Origin: Circinella minor
Taxonomy: Eukaryota > Mucoromycota > Mucoromycetes > Mucorales > Lichtheimiaceae
DNA: 64,000 bases
Assembly (NCBI GenBank): GCA_016758965.1
Contig: JAEPRB010000009.1
Location: 1-64,000 of the forward strand
Direction of reading: 5' to 3'
This document shows, piece by piece, positions 38,546-51,111 of the stretch. How positions within the stretch are numbered: the first letter of the stretch is position 1; each line of letters opens with the position of its first letter. The notes under the pieces were generated by a model, which saw only the letters and a list, made by a program, of their open reading frames with translations, did no database searches and was not told the DNA's origin. Both the position numbers and the translations under genes were made by a program.

Positions 38546-38720
38546 TTTCTTTTTTATTTAGTTTGGTCCGTAATTTTTTTTCTCTCTCCCTTTTTCTTTT
38601 TTTTTTTATTTCGTTTTTTTTTTCATTTATATATACCTCTCTCTCCTCAAGCTTTTTTTGTATGCCAAATATATCTTTTCACTTGTAAAATCGATAACAA
38701 ATAAAAATAGGAAAAGTATC
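31274..38720. other. 7.4 kb gene desert
   Basis: No gene recognised on either strand. The first few hundred bases are the WRKY-like promoter, and the last 200 bases are the CT/T-rich leader of the RhoGAP gene. GC-richer islands at about 31920-32420 and 32800-32930 hold no recognisable coding or RNA signal. Short frames at 35497-35730 and 36751-36960 look protein-like in composition only. The (CA)n tract at 38511-38541 lies near the right end. Confidence 0.55.
38511..38541. repeat. (CA)n microsatellite
   Basis: About 15 CA units about 180 bases upstream of the RhoGAP start codon, followed by T- and CT-rich leader sequence. Confidence 0.95.
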
Positions 38721-41408
38721 ATGACACAAACTCAAACAGAACAACATAAGACAATTGGCAAACGAAGGTCTTTTAGTGCTTGGTTACGTCGTAAAGTTAC
38801 CCCAAAAGGGTCTGTTAGGAAGATATCACCTCGTTCAGAAACAACTTTTACAGAACCTCGAGGTAAAAACATATAGTTTATAGTCTATCGTATTCTTTTG
38901 TTCAAAAATTAACGCCATTTTTATTATTTATATTATTACTTAAAAGCTGTTTTTGGCGTACCATTAATTGAATCAATTCAATACGCGCGTCAGACAATAA
39001 GTTATCAAGATGAAGATGGTACTGTTTATCGTCAAGCTGGTGCGATTCCTACTTTAGTGGCTAAAACTGGCTTATACCTTAAACAAAACGGTAAAAAAAA
39101 ATAAAAATAAACAAAAAACAATGTCGATAAATAAGCGAGAAAAAAAAAGAAATTGTTTCAAGTACATAATTATTATGAACACGAATAAATAGATTGTTCT
39201 AAACGGATTTAGACGTTTATATGTGTTCTAGCATTACAATCTGAAGGGATTTTTCGATTATCGGGTAGTTTAAAACGCGTTGCAACACTTCAAGAAGCAT
39301 TCAACAAACCATCCTATGGAGCCAATGTAGAGTGGGAAGATAATACTGTGCATGATGTAGCTACTTTGCTCAGACGATTTTTGAATCAATTACCAGATCC
39401 AGTGATTACTCACGAATATTATCAATCCTTTCGTGATGTGATGAGTAAGTATCCAATTTATTTGTTGTGTGGCTGACTTTTTATTTATGGGGACACAGAA
39501 AAAAAGAAAAAGAAAAATCTTCTGTTTAATAATAACAATAATAATAACAATAATAATAATAGATGATAATGCATATGATTCAATCGAAGAACGAATTGAT
39601 GCATTTCAAGTTTTAATTGAAAAATTACCATTACCACATCAACAGTTACTATTATATATATTGGATATGCTCAATTTATTTTCAAGACATTCAGCTGATA
39701 ATCGAATGGATGCGTGTAACTTGGCAGCAGTATTTTGTCCGGCTATTTTAAGTCATCCATCTCATAATACGCCTGTACAATATAAAATTTCTCAACGTGT
39801 GATTGAATTCTTGATCGAGTTTCAAGCCTTATTTACAATGCAAATGGTCAATAAAAATAATAAGGTGGATGGATTCGATAGCAATAATGACGATGTGCCG
39901 CCCGTGCCCGTGTTACCTGATTGGGTTGGTGCTACATACATATCACAAAAGACGGTTCCGCCACTCGATATGGAAACTGTCCATCACCATACTAATGGTG
40001 GCGGTGTTCATAGACAAAAAGATCATAGCCTACCTTTAGATTCTGGTACTGACGTCAAGACACCCGCTCCATTTCATCTCAAGGATAATAATGATGACAA
40101 TGATGATGATAATGCATCTACTCCAAGACAAGTTCCTTCACCACCACCAGGTGTTAATGTTACACCTGCTTCTCCTATCGTTGATTCTCCCCGATCTATT
40201 CATGCAAGTGCGGATAATAATAATACAAACAAAAACACCGATAGTCCTATTGGAGTTTTAATGCAGCAATGGTATAAGGAATATTGTGAAGGTAAAAAAA
40301 AAATCACTTTTATACTATTATATGGGAATAATGTAGAAAAAAAATGAACGCCACGGAACTCAGTTTTAAGGAGAGGAAAAAGAAAAAAAAAAAGAAAAGA
40401 AAGGAGGATATTATCTGCAAATGTGTTATGTACAAAAAGATGAGAAAAAAAAGTGAAATTTGCTTATGAAAAAAATAATAAAAAAAGGGGACGGAAAAAC
40501 CGAGAAAAAAAAAAGCATGTGGTATAGTTGTTTGGCTGTAGATGATCGCCCAAAAAGTTGGATGATCTAGAAAATGTTAACCTTAATTTTTTGTATTTTT
40601 TTTTCTTTTTTATGCTTATCATATATTTAATATATCCATTATTATAGATAATACAATAGTACTTGGAATAATGGCAAGTGTAGGATTACTTTTTATATTG
40701 GCAGCCGGATATGGAGGATACCAAGCACTCACGTTCCGTAACTTGATAAATGGAATTGTATTCTTTGGCGGGTTGAGTTTATACGGAATGATGATTATGC
40801 AAGGGGTTAACAAGAGGGCAGAAAAAAAGCCATCTGCTGCAGTAACAATGGATAGTGATGATAATGGCTGTGAAGACCATATTGAAGATCTTACAACGGA
40901 AACATTAATAGAACAAGACAGAGCTACGGAAGAAGCCATGTTTAAAGATGAATCGCTTATGGCCGTATGGGGCGATCTAATGAATCGATCATGGAGAACT
41001 GATCCGGCCACACCATCCATAATGCGGAGGAATTCTTCGTCCGACTCTTATTTTAATCGTGAACAAGATACAGATGAAGAAATAGATCAAGCATCCATGC
41101 TTAGTATATCGAGCAGATTCAATGAAGAACAAAATAATAATAGTAGTGATGATGATAATTATGATGATGATGATGATGATTGGACGCCACCCGATTTGGC
41201 AGAAGAAGAATTACAAAGATTATGGTATCAATTTCAACAAGTAGAGAAAGATAAGGATTTGGCAGAAAAGTTACAACAAGAAGAAAATGCAGCTGAACAA
41301 AAACGAGATGAAGCTACCAATCCATTTTTAGCAACATCACCACCAATTTCACCTCTCAATACAGAACAAGAATCATGGAAAATTGTTGCTCGGCCACAAA
41401 AACAGTGA
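38721..41408 (+). CDS. RhoGAP protein with predicted C-terminal membrane hairpin
   Basis: Five exons (38721-38862, 38947-39090, 39232-39444, 39563-40291, 40648-41408) give 662 residues. The basic N-terminus leads into a RhoGAP domain from about residue 48: GIFRLSGS with the catalytic arginine finger Arg104, LLRRFLNQLPDPVI, and CNLAAVFCPAIL. RhoGAPs speed GTP hydrolysis by Rho/Rac/Cdc42 and so limit polarity and actin signalling. After a Pro/Asp-rich linker, the last exon encodes two hydrophobic stretches (about 412-435 and 440-460), then an acidic, Gln-rich tail rich in casein-kinase-like sites, ending RPQKQ. The last join uses a 356-base A-rich intron, long for this window. Without it the protein ends shortly after EYCEG, and 40671-41408 could be a separate gene starting MASVGLLFILAAG. 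The join is in phase with consensus sites, so I favour one gene. Confidence 0.78.
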
Positions 41409-41681
41409 TCAAATTTTACATGTTTTTTTTTTGATGTTGTTATTATTCTACAAGTCTAGAATGATAACTTAACAGTCTTTTTCATCTGTTTATACATATC
41501 TTATTTTAACGTCACAAACTTAAGTACATACATAGGTACATACATCTACGCTACACCTCTATATACACGCGCGATACCCCAACCCCCACATATGACTTTC
41601 TTGCTGTTCTCCTCTTCGAACCACCCCCAACAACAAACAAATTGAAAAGCAAAAAAACATTGTCAACTTATACTCTCCTCC

Positions 41682-41716
<35 letters not shown>

Positions 41717-42074
41717 ATTTATTTTACTTAGGGGATTATATGATACCATCAGAAGAACAAAAAAAAAAAGGGGGGGGAGGGGAAGAGGGAAAAGAAAGAC
41801 GATCACTTTTATGTCTTATTTTCTCTCTCTTATTCAATGGTATTCACTCACATCATTTATATTTATATTTTTTCTTTTTATATGTACGTACGTAGCTATA
41901 ATTTTTTTTTATGTTGTCAATGTGTGCTCTTTTTATTTATACTTTTTAGTTATAAATAGGATAACAGTTTAAATAAGGAGTGTTTTCTTTTTCTTTTTTA
42001 CTTTCAATACTTGTCAGCCTTCTTTTTACTGTTTTCTTCTTTTTATTTCACTTATTACATATCTATTATCCATC
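41409..42074. other. Intergenic with (TA)n tract and T-rich leader
   Basis: 3' region of the RhoGAP gene, a (TA)n tract at 41685-41713, a G-run near 41770, and a TTCTTTTT-rich leader just before the secreted-protein start at 42075. No gene seen. Confidence 0.6.
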
Positions 42075-42984
42075 ATGAAAATTCAAACTACACTTTTGAT
42101 TCTTGGTTTAGCAGTAACTGCATATGCTCAAAGTAAAATCGAATAGACTCTTTTATATATATATATTTGAGATTGTACTATGAGGGAATAGTAATATTCA
42201 TAATTATATCAACTAATTAACCCGTTGAATTTTGAATTGTTTTTATATAGCTGACGATAATAATACCGGTGATTCCACGGAGCAAGGTGTTGATTCTACT
42301 ATTACACAAGATCAACAAGGTGATAATAATGCACAAACAACTGAAACTGGAACTGAGCTTAACACTGGCGCTGGTGCTGACACAGGCCCTGATGCTGAGA
42401 CAAGCGCTGGTGCTGACACAGGCTCTGATGCTGAGACAAGTGCTGGTACTGACACAGGCTCTGACGCTGACTCAAGTGCTGATGCTGCTACACCTACTAC
42501 TGACCCCTCGGCTGCTCAAGGTGCTGATACCGCAGCTGCTACTGAACAACCTGAACTTAACACCTCAATTCCTGATATTGATTGGTGGTCAACTTTGGCT
42601 AGTGATGCATCAGGTATCCCTACTGATATTCCCTCATCAAGTGATCTCCCTGAGCAAGCTTCGTCTGCTTTAGGCGATCTTTCATCTGCAGGTAATGTAA
42701 AACTACTCGATACAAAAAAAAAAAAAAAGATCAGCCTAAATCTCGTATATATATAAACTAACAATCTAACCATGATACCAATGACAGCTCTTCCATCTCC
42801 ATCCTCTTTTGCTCCAATTGCTTCTTCACCTGGAAATCCACCAATGATTTCTTCATTACCCAGCTCTTCTGGAAGCTTACCTCCACCTTCATCTTTACCA
42901 GATTCTGCAGCTTCCAAGGTTCAAGCAGGCGGAGCAGTATCTGCAGCATTAGCCATGGCTTTTACTTGGTTTTACATGTTTTAA
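42075..42984 (+). CDS. Secreted Asp/Thr-repeat GPI-type surface protein
   Basis: Exons 42075-42132, 42251-42691 and 42788-42984 give 231 residues. Residues 1-18 are a textbook signal peptide (KIQTTLLILGLAVTAYA). Residues about 55-100 consist of imperfect 12-residue repeats around GADTGSDAETSA, four or more copies, strongly acidic. A Ser/Pro-rich region follows, and the C-terminus is AVSAALAMAFTWFYMF, a hydrophobic tail suited to GPI attachment after a small-residue site near AGG. The protein is probably a cell-wall or plasma-membrane mannoprotein-like structural protein. No enzyme domain is seen. The first exon is only 58 bases and encodes just the signal peptide. The next gene downstream on the same strand is also a secreted GPI-type protein, which suggests a small surface-protein pair. 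Confidence 0.8.
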
Positions 42985-43676
42985 TAATAACGTAAAAAAT
43001 CTTACATTGATAATAATCTCATTTAATCGCACCCCCTTTCAACAATCTTTCCCGCCTCCCCACCCCCTTTTTTTTTTTTTTTTGAAAAAGAAAAGATATT
43101 ATTAGTAAAAGATATTTTTACTGTTGTTAATATTACTTTATTTTCTGCTAATGCAGTTTTCTTTTAATTACCCGTGATTGTAATGGAGTTGATTTTTTTT
43201 TATTATATAACAGAATAAAGTTTTATTTTATTTCTTATAAAAAAAATATATGAGAGAATTTTGTTACAATTTTTTTCTTCAGAAGAGTGGATAACAACTG
43301 TATAAAAAAAATAGAATCTGAATGAAAATAAAAAAGGAAGGAGTAGTACGTAAACGAATGAGTGTAAAAAGAAGGAGGATATATGTAAGTGCATACGATG
43401 CGTATCTAAAACTTACTTCTTCACTCTTTTATTATCTTTATTATTATTACAGAGTTATAACAATAACATCTTCTCCCTCCTTTCCGTCTTTTTCTTTCTA
43501 TAGCCCCTCTCTTCGCCCCCTTCTTCTAGTTTCTTTTTTTTCTCCCTTTTCTATCTCTCTCTCTTTTTTTTCTTTGATTTCTCTTTTTTTTCTTGTTTTC
43601 TTTCTTTTTTTTTTTTTTTTCAAAATAATTTTAAGTCAGTTCAATAACCACCCAAAAAAGAAAAAATTAAAAAAAA
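42985..43676. other. Intergenic with strongly CT-rich leader
   Basis: A poly-T run near 43069-43083 follows the stop of the first surface-protein gene. 43440-43625 is an almost pure pyrimidine tract on the plus strand, typical of fungal core promoters of well-expressed genes, ending about 50 bases before the next start. Confidence 0.6.
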
Positions 43677-44404
43677 ATGCTTATGATCAAGGTGTTCACG
43701 ACAATAGCAGTAATAGCTACTAGTACTATGGCTCAAATGAGTGCTCCAATGAAAAATTTTAATGTTACTAGTCCTGTCAGTAATGGTCCATATGTTGCTG
43801 GTCAAGTCTTGCCTTGTACATATATCCTCTTTTCTGAAGTGGACACTTCATGTAAATTATTGTTATGAATATTTATATCTAATACAATGCTTGATAAAAA
43901 AAAACAACAACTGATATTTATCTATAAATAATAATAATAGCACTTAAACTCCAAATTACCCTTGAACCTGTCGGTTCTTCTCCTTCCGCTGGTAGCAGTA
44001 GTAGTAGTAGCAAAGCAAGTCCTTCAGGAACAAGTGCAACTAGTTCAAATAATTCCACCATGGTTATTGCTCAAAATGCGGATGTTTCCAAAACAGATGC
44101 TTCAGCTAAACAAAATGGAAATGTAACATATTATGAACATTCCATCAACTATAATGTACCCAAAACAGTGACACCTGGAAGTTATCAAGTAGTATTCAGT
44201 GATCTGGCGACAAATACCGACTTATCTGTCCCAATTGAAATTCGTCCAGTTAGTGCAGCTACTGCTAATAGTCCTTCAGCTACCGGTAGTAGTGGTGATA
44301 GTAAGAATGTTTTTGCAAGTGGAACTTCAATGTATCATCGGCCACTAACTATAACAGCATTTTGTGGTTTGGCTATCGTAGCTGGTGTAGCCATTATGTT
44401 GTAA
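43677..44404 (+). CDS. Secreted Ser-rich GPI-type protein, Kre9/Knh1-like N-terminus
   Basis: Exons 43677-43851 and 43941-44404 give 212 residues. A signal peptide covers residues 1-19 (up to TSTMA). The mature start FNVTSPVSNGPYVAGQVLPC resembles the beta-sandwich domain of the Ser/Thr-rich GPI family related to Kre9/Knh1 (ITSP...G motif, then PVGSSPSAGS and YNVPKTVTPGSYQVVF). A Ser-rich linker (a run of seven Ser residues) interrupts the domain. The C-terminus (ITAFCGLAIVAGVAIML) is a GPI-type hydrophobic tail. Such proteins sit at the cell wall and are linked to beta-glucan assembly in yeasts. The role here is inferred only. Met2 alternatives (MIKV) would not change the signal peptide. Confidence 0.72.
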
Positions 44405-45072
44405 AATGATTTTAGCTACAAAAAAAGTAGTAGTAGTGATAGTAGTAGTCTTTTTTTTTATATTTTCTTTTTTTTTTAAAAAATACACAAATTATCTATA
44501 CAGAAACCAGACCTTCTTTATTGGTTAGTTAACTATTATTTTATATGTAGTAGTTAAACCCTAACCTACTTTTTTCCTCTCTCTTGTTTTACTCCTTAAT
44601 AATAATAATCTCTCTTCTTCCTTTTTTTTAACTCCTTGAATTATTTGATTCTCCCCTCATATTCGCTATATTGTAAAACACGATACCATTACATATTACT
44701 TTTTCAGTTACTGTAAAGTCAATCGGATTTTTGTTAATTTTTGTTTGATTTACATTAAAAAATATTGTTACTTACTGATAATCTAGATAACACACGACAA
44801 ACATTAAATGAAATTGGGTACTTTTATATGTCGTCAACGGTAGTAGTAGTAGCAGTAACAGTAATTGCTAGTGTATAAATAATGTAGGGGAAAGACAGGA
44901 AGCAGGGTGGGGGAGTGAAAGAAACTATATATATATATATATATATATATGGGATGAAAACAGTATATATATATATATAATGTATCTTGTATCTTGTATC
45001 TTGTATTATTATTATTATTATTACTATTAAACTATTAAATTACTATATAAAATGATTAAGCCTCTTTTACTA
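44405..45072. other. Convergent 3' regions with simple repeats
   Basis: AGT trinucleotide, (TA)n (44927-44950 and 44964-44980), GTATCTT triplication near 44982-45004 and ATT repeats lie between the stops of the second surface protein and creC. No gene seen. Confidence 0.7.
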
Positions 45073-48062
45073 TTAATGTAAATTAGATGAAGCCTGTGAT
45101 GAAGCTGCAGAAGGCGGAGGACGTTGCCAAACACCCACACGACCTTTTCGATCTGTTGTAACAATAACATCTTCACGAAAATAAACTCCTACACAAGGAT
45201 CTGCATGTACTGCCTTGACCATCGTAGGCTGTAAAAATGCAACCTGATTTTTGGATTGAATCGGATGAACTGTAGGTCCTTGATCCTGTATGGCATTTAA
45301 CATATTCGCAGGAGGGCCATTATGCTGCGATGACACTGAATTTCCTCGATGTCTACCACCCGTTGTCGTTCTCTAATATATATATATATATATAGATCAT
45401 TGTCAGTTTTATGAAAATACCTTTTTTTTTCTTGAACTTACCATTTTCGGTCTGTGTAACGCATTAACTGAAAAATCCCATAATATTAATTTTGCATCCT
45501 CTCCTACACTTGCAAATCGATATACTCTTTCATCACAACGCCAAGAATCAAAAGCAACTCCAGTAACATATGAACTATGACCTTGACATCGTGCAATTAT
45601 TCGTTGCTCACGGAAAGCCCATATCGTTACAAGATCATCCTCACCACCCGTCTAACCAAAAAAAAAAAAAAGAAGAGAAGTATGAATACTAGGAGGTGGA
45701 TTAAATAATTTTTTTTTAAAAAAAAAAACAAAAATACTTACAAGTATATATCGACCATCTGGACTCCATGCTACACAATTCATACCACCATAATATGATT
45801 GATAAATATCATATAATCTAAAAATAATATATATATATATATAAGTCAATCCTATATTTTTTTCTCCAATAAATAGATTTATAATAAAAAAAACATGAAA
45901 AGCCTTACGTTTCTTGAACAAAATTAATGACCCGCAATAAACCATCCAATCCAACTACTGCGACATGTTGACAATCCGGTGAAAATGCAAAAGCTACATA
46001 TTATATTTTTTTTATCATATAAATATTCATAATACTATATAAAAGAGATTTTGTGATTACTATTTTTTTTACCTTTAATTGGTTTTGAAGATAATGTCCA
46101 ATGTGTCACTGGGTTACATTTCATAGAAATCTTAGGCGATGGCTTGGTTACTCGAAACCTTCAATAAAAAAAATCAGTTTTTATTTTTACTTTTATTTTT
46201 TTTCCCCTGAGTAATTAAAGTACACACGCACACAAATAGGATCAAAATCTAAAAGAAATGAAATGAATGATGGACTCACGTAGTTTTTTGTTGTGATTCC
46301 ATGGTAGTATTCGATGTATTGTTATGATGAATATGTAAACTTCCAGTGCTGTAATGTTTCCGCCGATTTAACATAGGAGGTGTTGTAGAAGAAAGCCCAG
46401 TCGTAGCCAATGGATGAAATGGCTCATCTTCTTTATCTTTATCAAATATCATCATCGTTCCATCTGCGAATGCTGCCATAAATAAAGATTCAGAACCTTG
46501 TAACCATTTAATCATAGTAATAGCTGACGAATTCATGATACCCTACATATGTATATATGGCAATATTTTAATTTTTAACATGCTTCTTTCTACATTATTC
46601 ATACCCACCCCCGTCCCGATTTTTACTTAATGCTAACTTACACCCTTATTTATTCGACCATACTTATTACAAAGTGGATCAAACCATACAATGTCACCCG
46701 ATGAAAATCCAATAATAATGTCCAGATGATCAGATCCTCTTGTTAATAAATTTACATCGTGTGCTGTTGGATTAGCTTTGGCAAAAATAATACGCGAAAG
46801 TGGTTCCTATTTTAGAAATTGTTATATCATCAAGTTACACACAGTCTTTTTTTTTTGTCGTTGCACCACAAAACATGTACACACAAAATCCAATCCCGAA
46901 AAAAAAATGTTACCTTGGGATGACCAAATGCATCAATCCACACAAAACTATTTCCACAATTATAAAATAAATTGGTATCTTCACTAGTCCTAGCTACGAG
47001 AATCTTGGCTAATTGATTATTGGTTACAATTTTATTAACAAAACTAGATGATGTCTTTGTAATATTTGTTCGAGGTTTTCGTCTAGAACTGACTGTATTA
47101 TTTCTTGATAAGAATGAAAATCCTCCATTATTACTATTCCCATTGCTATTATTAATATTGTTGCTATTGTTATTGCTATTGTTGCTGTTGCTATGGATAT
47201 AATTATTATTACTATGACTAATACTGTTGGTTGTACTGGTTGATAATGAAGACGATATCATATTTGGGGGTAAAGGTGGTGACGTCGATAAGAAGGAAGG
47301 TCCTTCTAAAGAAGATCCAAGTTTGGGTATGATGCTATTGCTGTTGACCGCTTGACCTTCCGGAATAGAAGGAGACAAGGGTGATACCGGAATTCCACCA
47401 TGGTGGTTGTTGTAATGGTGGCCGTGATGCGGGTGAAGGTATCTATTACTGTTACTATTATTATTACTGTTATTGTTACTATTACTCGTCGTCGTATTAT
47501 TATTATTGTTACTACTGTTGTTGTTGTTGTTGTTGTTGTTATAACTCGATGAACTACTAGATAAAGAAGGTGTACGAGAATCTTCGTCCGAGTTATTACT
47601 ATTATTATTGTTGTTGTCATGAGAAGTTGAAGAAGAAGTCGATCCAAATATACGTCGGTAGGACCGTGCACCCGGTTGTGGCTCGTAACGTTGTAAATTA
47701 TTGAAAGTTGTTTCTTTATACTTGATGGAGACTAAACTGGCAGTTGTACCTATACTAAAGTTAGGTGTCAAGGATCGAAAAAAAGCTTGATTGGCTAAAT
47801 GATAAATGCCTTCAGGAGCTTGAAACTCCTGACATTCATGCCCTGGAATAGACGGTGGACTGTAGGTTGTCATGCGAGATGAAGTAGATCGAAGAGCATC
47901 GCCGGCCGAATGTCGTCGAGTAATGAAGTTTCCGCCCTAAAAAAATATAAAGTATGTATACATATCGAAGTCAATACCAATAATAATAATAATAATAGAT
48001 AAACAACGGGTACATCACTTTTGATATGATTTGTTTTGTTTTTTGCTTACTCCGTCGACCAT
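45073..48062 (-). CDS. creC: CreC/WDR20-type WD40 protein
   Basis: Nine exons on the minus strand: 48062-48051, 47936-46914, 46806-46642, 46542-46280, 46158-46073, 45993-45909, 45817-45742, 45651-45442 and 45372-45073. The joined product is 739 residues. The first exon encodes only MVDG. The N-terminal third is unusually Asn/Ser-rich (long AAC/AAT runs at 47130-47620). WD40 repeats follow: [56 protein letters not shown] with [13 protein letters not shown], and [15 protein letters not shown], closing with [17 protein letters not shown]. This order matches WDR20/Aspergillus CreC, which binds and stabilises the CreB/UBP46-type deubiquitinase in carbon catabolite repression and permease turnover. 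All phases agree, so the gene appears intact. Human WDR20 is shorter because it lacks the Asn-rich insert. Confidence 0.92.
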
Positions 48063-48743
48063 ATAAATATTATTTACTCTAACAAAATAATTGAAAGAAA
48101 AGTAAAGAAAGAAAAGAAAAACAGGGAAAAAAAATAGAGGGGTAAAAAAATATATATATTATTATTATAAGCAGTAAAGATAATATAATTTTTTTTTATA
48201 ATCAAATCCAAGCAAAGAAAGTTTGTGAGACAGTTTAGAAAGGCCGGAGTAAACCCTTTTCTTCAACTGTTTACATCATTCCCTACCCTACCAATTCTTT
48301 TTAAAATAAAGAACTAAAGAATACTATTCACTCACCATATACTTTCTGTATATAGACTATTACTAACTAGTAGACTATTATTTATAACTAAAATGCCTAA
48401 TTTTTATTACCATTTAAATCTTAAAAATTAAGTTATCTTATGATTCATTTTCATTAAGAGAACGTCATGTTATTAAGATAATCTTTTTATTATTATCATA
48501 AGGGTCAAACTGTTATGCTTTTCTAGTACTTATTAATTAAGTATTAGCTTTTATAAACTTATTATAGCCCAGAATTTATCCAATTGAAAAATTTCAAAAA
48601 CGGTAGTCAGCAACTTAATTTTTTTGGTAAAGCAATCCCCACTTCTTCATTATTCTTCTTTTTTTTTTACCCTGCTTACCTAAAAAAAAGCACGCTTTTC
48701 TTTTTTGTTTAATACCTTCTTTTATTAAAAAAAAAAATTCACC
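48063..48743. promoter_or_regulatory. Shared divergent promoter of creC and TAF12
   Basis: 681 bases separate two start codons pointing away from each other. Both edges have A/T- or pyrimidine-rich leaders (TTCTTTTTTTTT near 48655-48668 before TAF12). No TATA box can be chosen with confidence in such AT-rich DNA. Confidence 0.45.
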
Positions 48744-50154
48744 ATGGCTAGCAATAATCCTTTTCCACAACAACTTCAACAGTTACCGTTAATGATTCAG
48801 CAATATCATAAACAAGCAGAAATGTTAACCAACAGTATTACACAGCTACGTCAAAATTTAGAACGTACTGATCTTTCTCAAGAAGAAAAGAATCAAATCA
48901 AACATCAAGAACAAGAAATGCAATCTAAACTCGCTGTATATCAAACTTTTCTTAATAACTTAACGCCAAAATTAACTCCTGCTCAACAACAAATGGTCAT
49001 GCAACAACTTGCTGTTAATCAAAATCTTGAATCAATACAACAACAACACCACCAGCAACAGCAACAACAGCAACACCACCAGCAACAACAACAACAACAA
49101 GCACCACCTTCTCAACCAGGATCACCTGCATTCCCTCAACATCCTCCCTTGAATATTCAACAAATTGGTAAGAGTTCTTATATACTTTAGTATATTGATT
49201 TAGGTGTTTATTTGGTGTTGTTTGTGTATATTATATGTATATGAAAGGAAAGGTGGGATGATATCTGGTATTCATATTAAACATGAAAAAAAAATCATAA
49301 TAATGCACATAATAAACTCATAAAAAATATAATAAATAAATATAAAAGCCGCGCAGCAACATCAAATGATGGCAATGGCAGGTTCTCCTCCTCAACCTAT
49401 GTCAACAACTTCATCACCTCGTCAACCTATATCTACACCTCTTGCTTCTCTTGCACCTTCTAAACAAAGTACACCTGTTGCCACTCCTACAAAGGGTATG
49501 TTTACTTTTCCAACGATGTCTGGTCCACCACCATCAGCAAATTCAGCCATGACTCAAAAACCAACTGTACCTATTACACCTGATCTTGAGAGTGGTTCAC
49601 GTATATTGGGTAAACGAAAGATTCAAGAACTTGTTGGTCAAATTGATCCATCAGAACGATTAGAACCAGAAGTGGAAGATGTAAATGTTTTATACTATAA
49701 TATATTTAAGAAAAAGGATAGATAAAAGGAAAAAGGTTTTTAATATATATGTATGATACATACATATTTTTTTTTTTAGATCTTATTGGAAATTGCAGAT
49801 GAGTTTATTGAATCAGTTACAAAATTCGCTTGTCGATTAGCAAAACATCGTAAATCAGATACTTTAGAAGTTAAAGATCTTCAATTACATCTTGGTAAGT
49901 AGAACAAAGTAAACCGTTTTTTTAATTATTTATAGGAATAGTTCATTTGATGGATTGTTAATTATATCATACGATATTATCACTTTTTATTAGAACGTAA
50001 TTGGAATGTACGTATACCTGGATTTGCAGCAGATGAAATAAGATCACTTCGAAAACCAGTTCTTCCAAGTAGTCATCAAAGTAAAGTACAAGCTGTAAAT
50101 ACTGCTAAAGCACAAGGATCATCTGGACAACATTCAAAGAAGGATAATAACTAA
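48744..50154 (+). CDS. TAF12: TAF12, TFIID/SAGA histone-fold subunit
   Basis: Exons 48744-49167, 49349-49680, 49780-49894 and 49994-50154 give 343 residues. The N-terminus is helical and Gln-rich with a QQQHHQQQ tract. The middle is Ser/Pro/Thr-rich. The C-terminal histone fold is diagnostic: [20 protein letters not shown], then [38 protein letters not shown] and [14 protein letters not shown]12 pairs with TAF4 in TFIID and with Ada1 in SAGA. Introns interrupt the histone fold twice, which is why the domain is scattered over three frames. The start lies in a CACCATGG context after an A-run. Yeast TAF12 is 539 residues and human 161, so this size is in between. Confidence 0.95.
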
Positions 50155-51111
50155 ATTAATAATTATGTGATATAATGGAATATAAAAAAAAATAAAACAG
50201 AAAAAAGAGGACTACTGATATATGTCCAGTTAAACAATTTCTTTATTAACAAAAGTAATTAAGGTTGATTAATGCTATTTTATTAGTTTATGTTATGTAT
50301 TTGGATTAGTTTTGTGGCGAATTTAATGTAGTGGCTGAAGAAAGGTTATATTATATATATTTGTTGCATGAAAAAGTGTTACATCCTATTAGTATTTTTA
50401 TTTCATCACAGAAGGAAAATTTATTCATATGTTATTGTAAAAACACGCTTTGTAGCAAAATATAAATCCTACTACTGTATCTTTTTGGCTATCCTCTTTA
50501 ATAACAATCTCGTAATCTAGTAAAAGATACAAACGAATTCTGATTTGTTATTAGAACATAGTTGAAAGATACATACGACATACTCATATTAATAGCAAAT
50601 GAAGCACTCGTATACTTTTAAAGACAAAGCTAGTTATCAAAGCGAAAATTACAAACTATCATAGATATACTATCAAGACATAAGGGATATCTGGATAATA
50701 ACATACAAATGTTTGAAATACGTAAGAGTTAAAAGAATCTCATGAAAAGTATATATGAAGGGGAATTCATCAGCAATACTACAATTGTCGAAGATAAAGA
50801 AATGTTGGAACTTTATAAAATATAAGAAATGAATTAAGTTAATTTCTTTATAATTTATTATGTAACTATTAGGATAAAGATGTGATTTTTTTTTCTCAAT
50901 TTGATAATGAAATAATAATCAATAATGACAAGTGATAATAATAATAATAATAATAATAATAGGAATAAAACTACTGTTTTTTTCTTGGATGGGTAAAAAA
51001 AAAATATCTACATATTAAAAAGAATTATTTATAAGGTACATATAAAAAAAGGGGATTACAAAAAAAAAAGAAGATGGAAGTTTATATACGACAATTTTTT
51101 TTTCAAATAAA
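50155..51111. other. Convergent 3' intergenic region
   Basis: AT-rich, with an (AAT)n tract near 50938-50961. No gene seen. Confidence 0.65.

Noticed and set aside
40292..40347. RhoGAP protein ending at KKKITFILLYG...
   Set aside because: This is read-through into a GTAAAA-type intron; the same donor style is used by the other introns of the gene. It remains possible as a retained-intron form.
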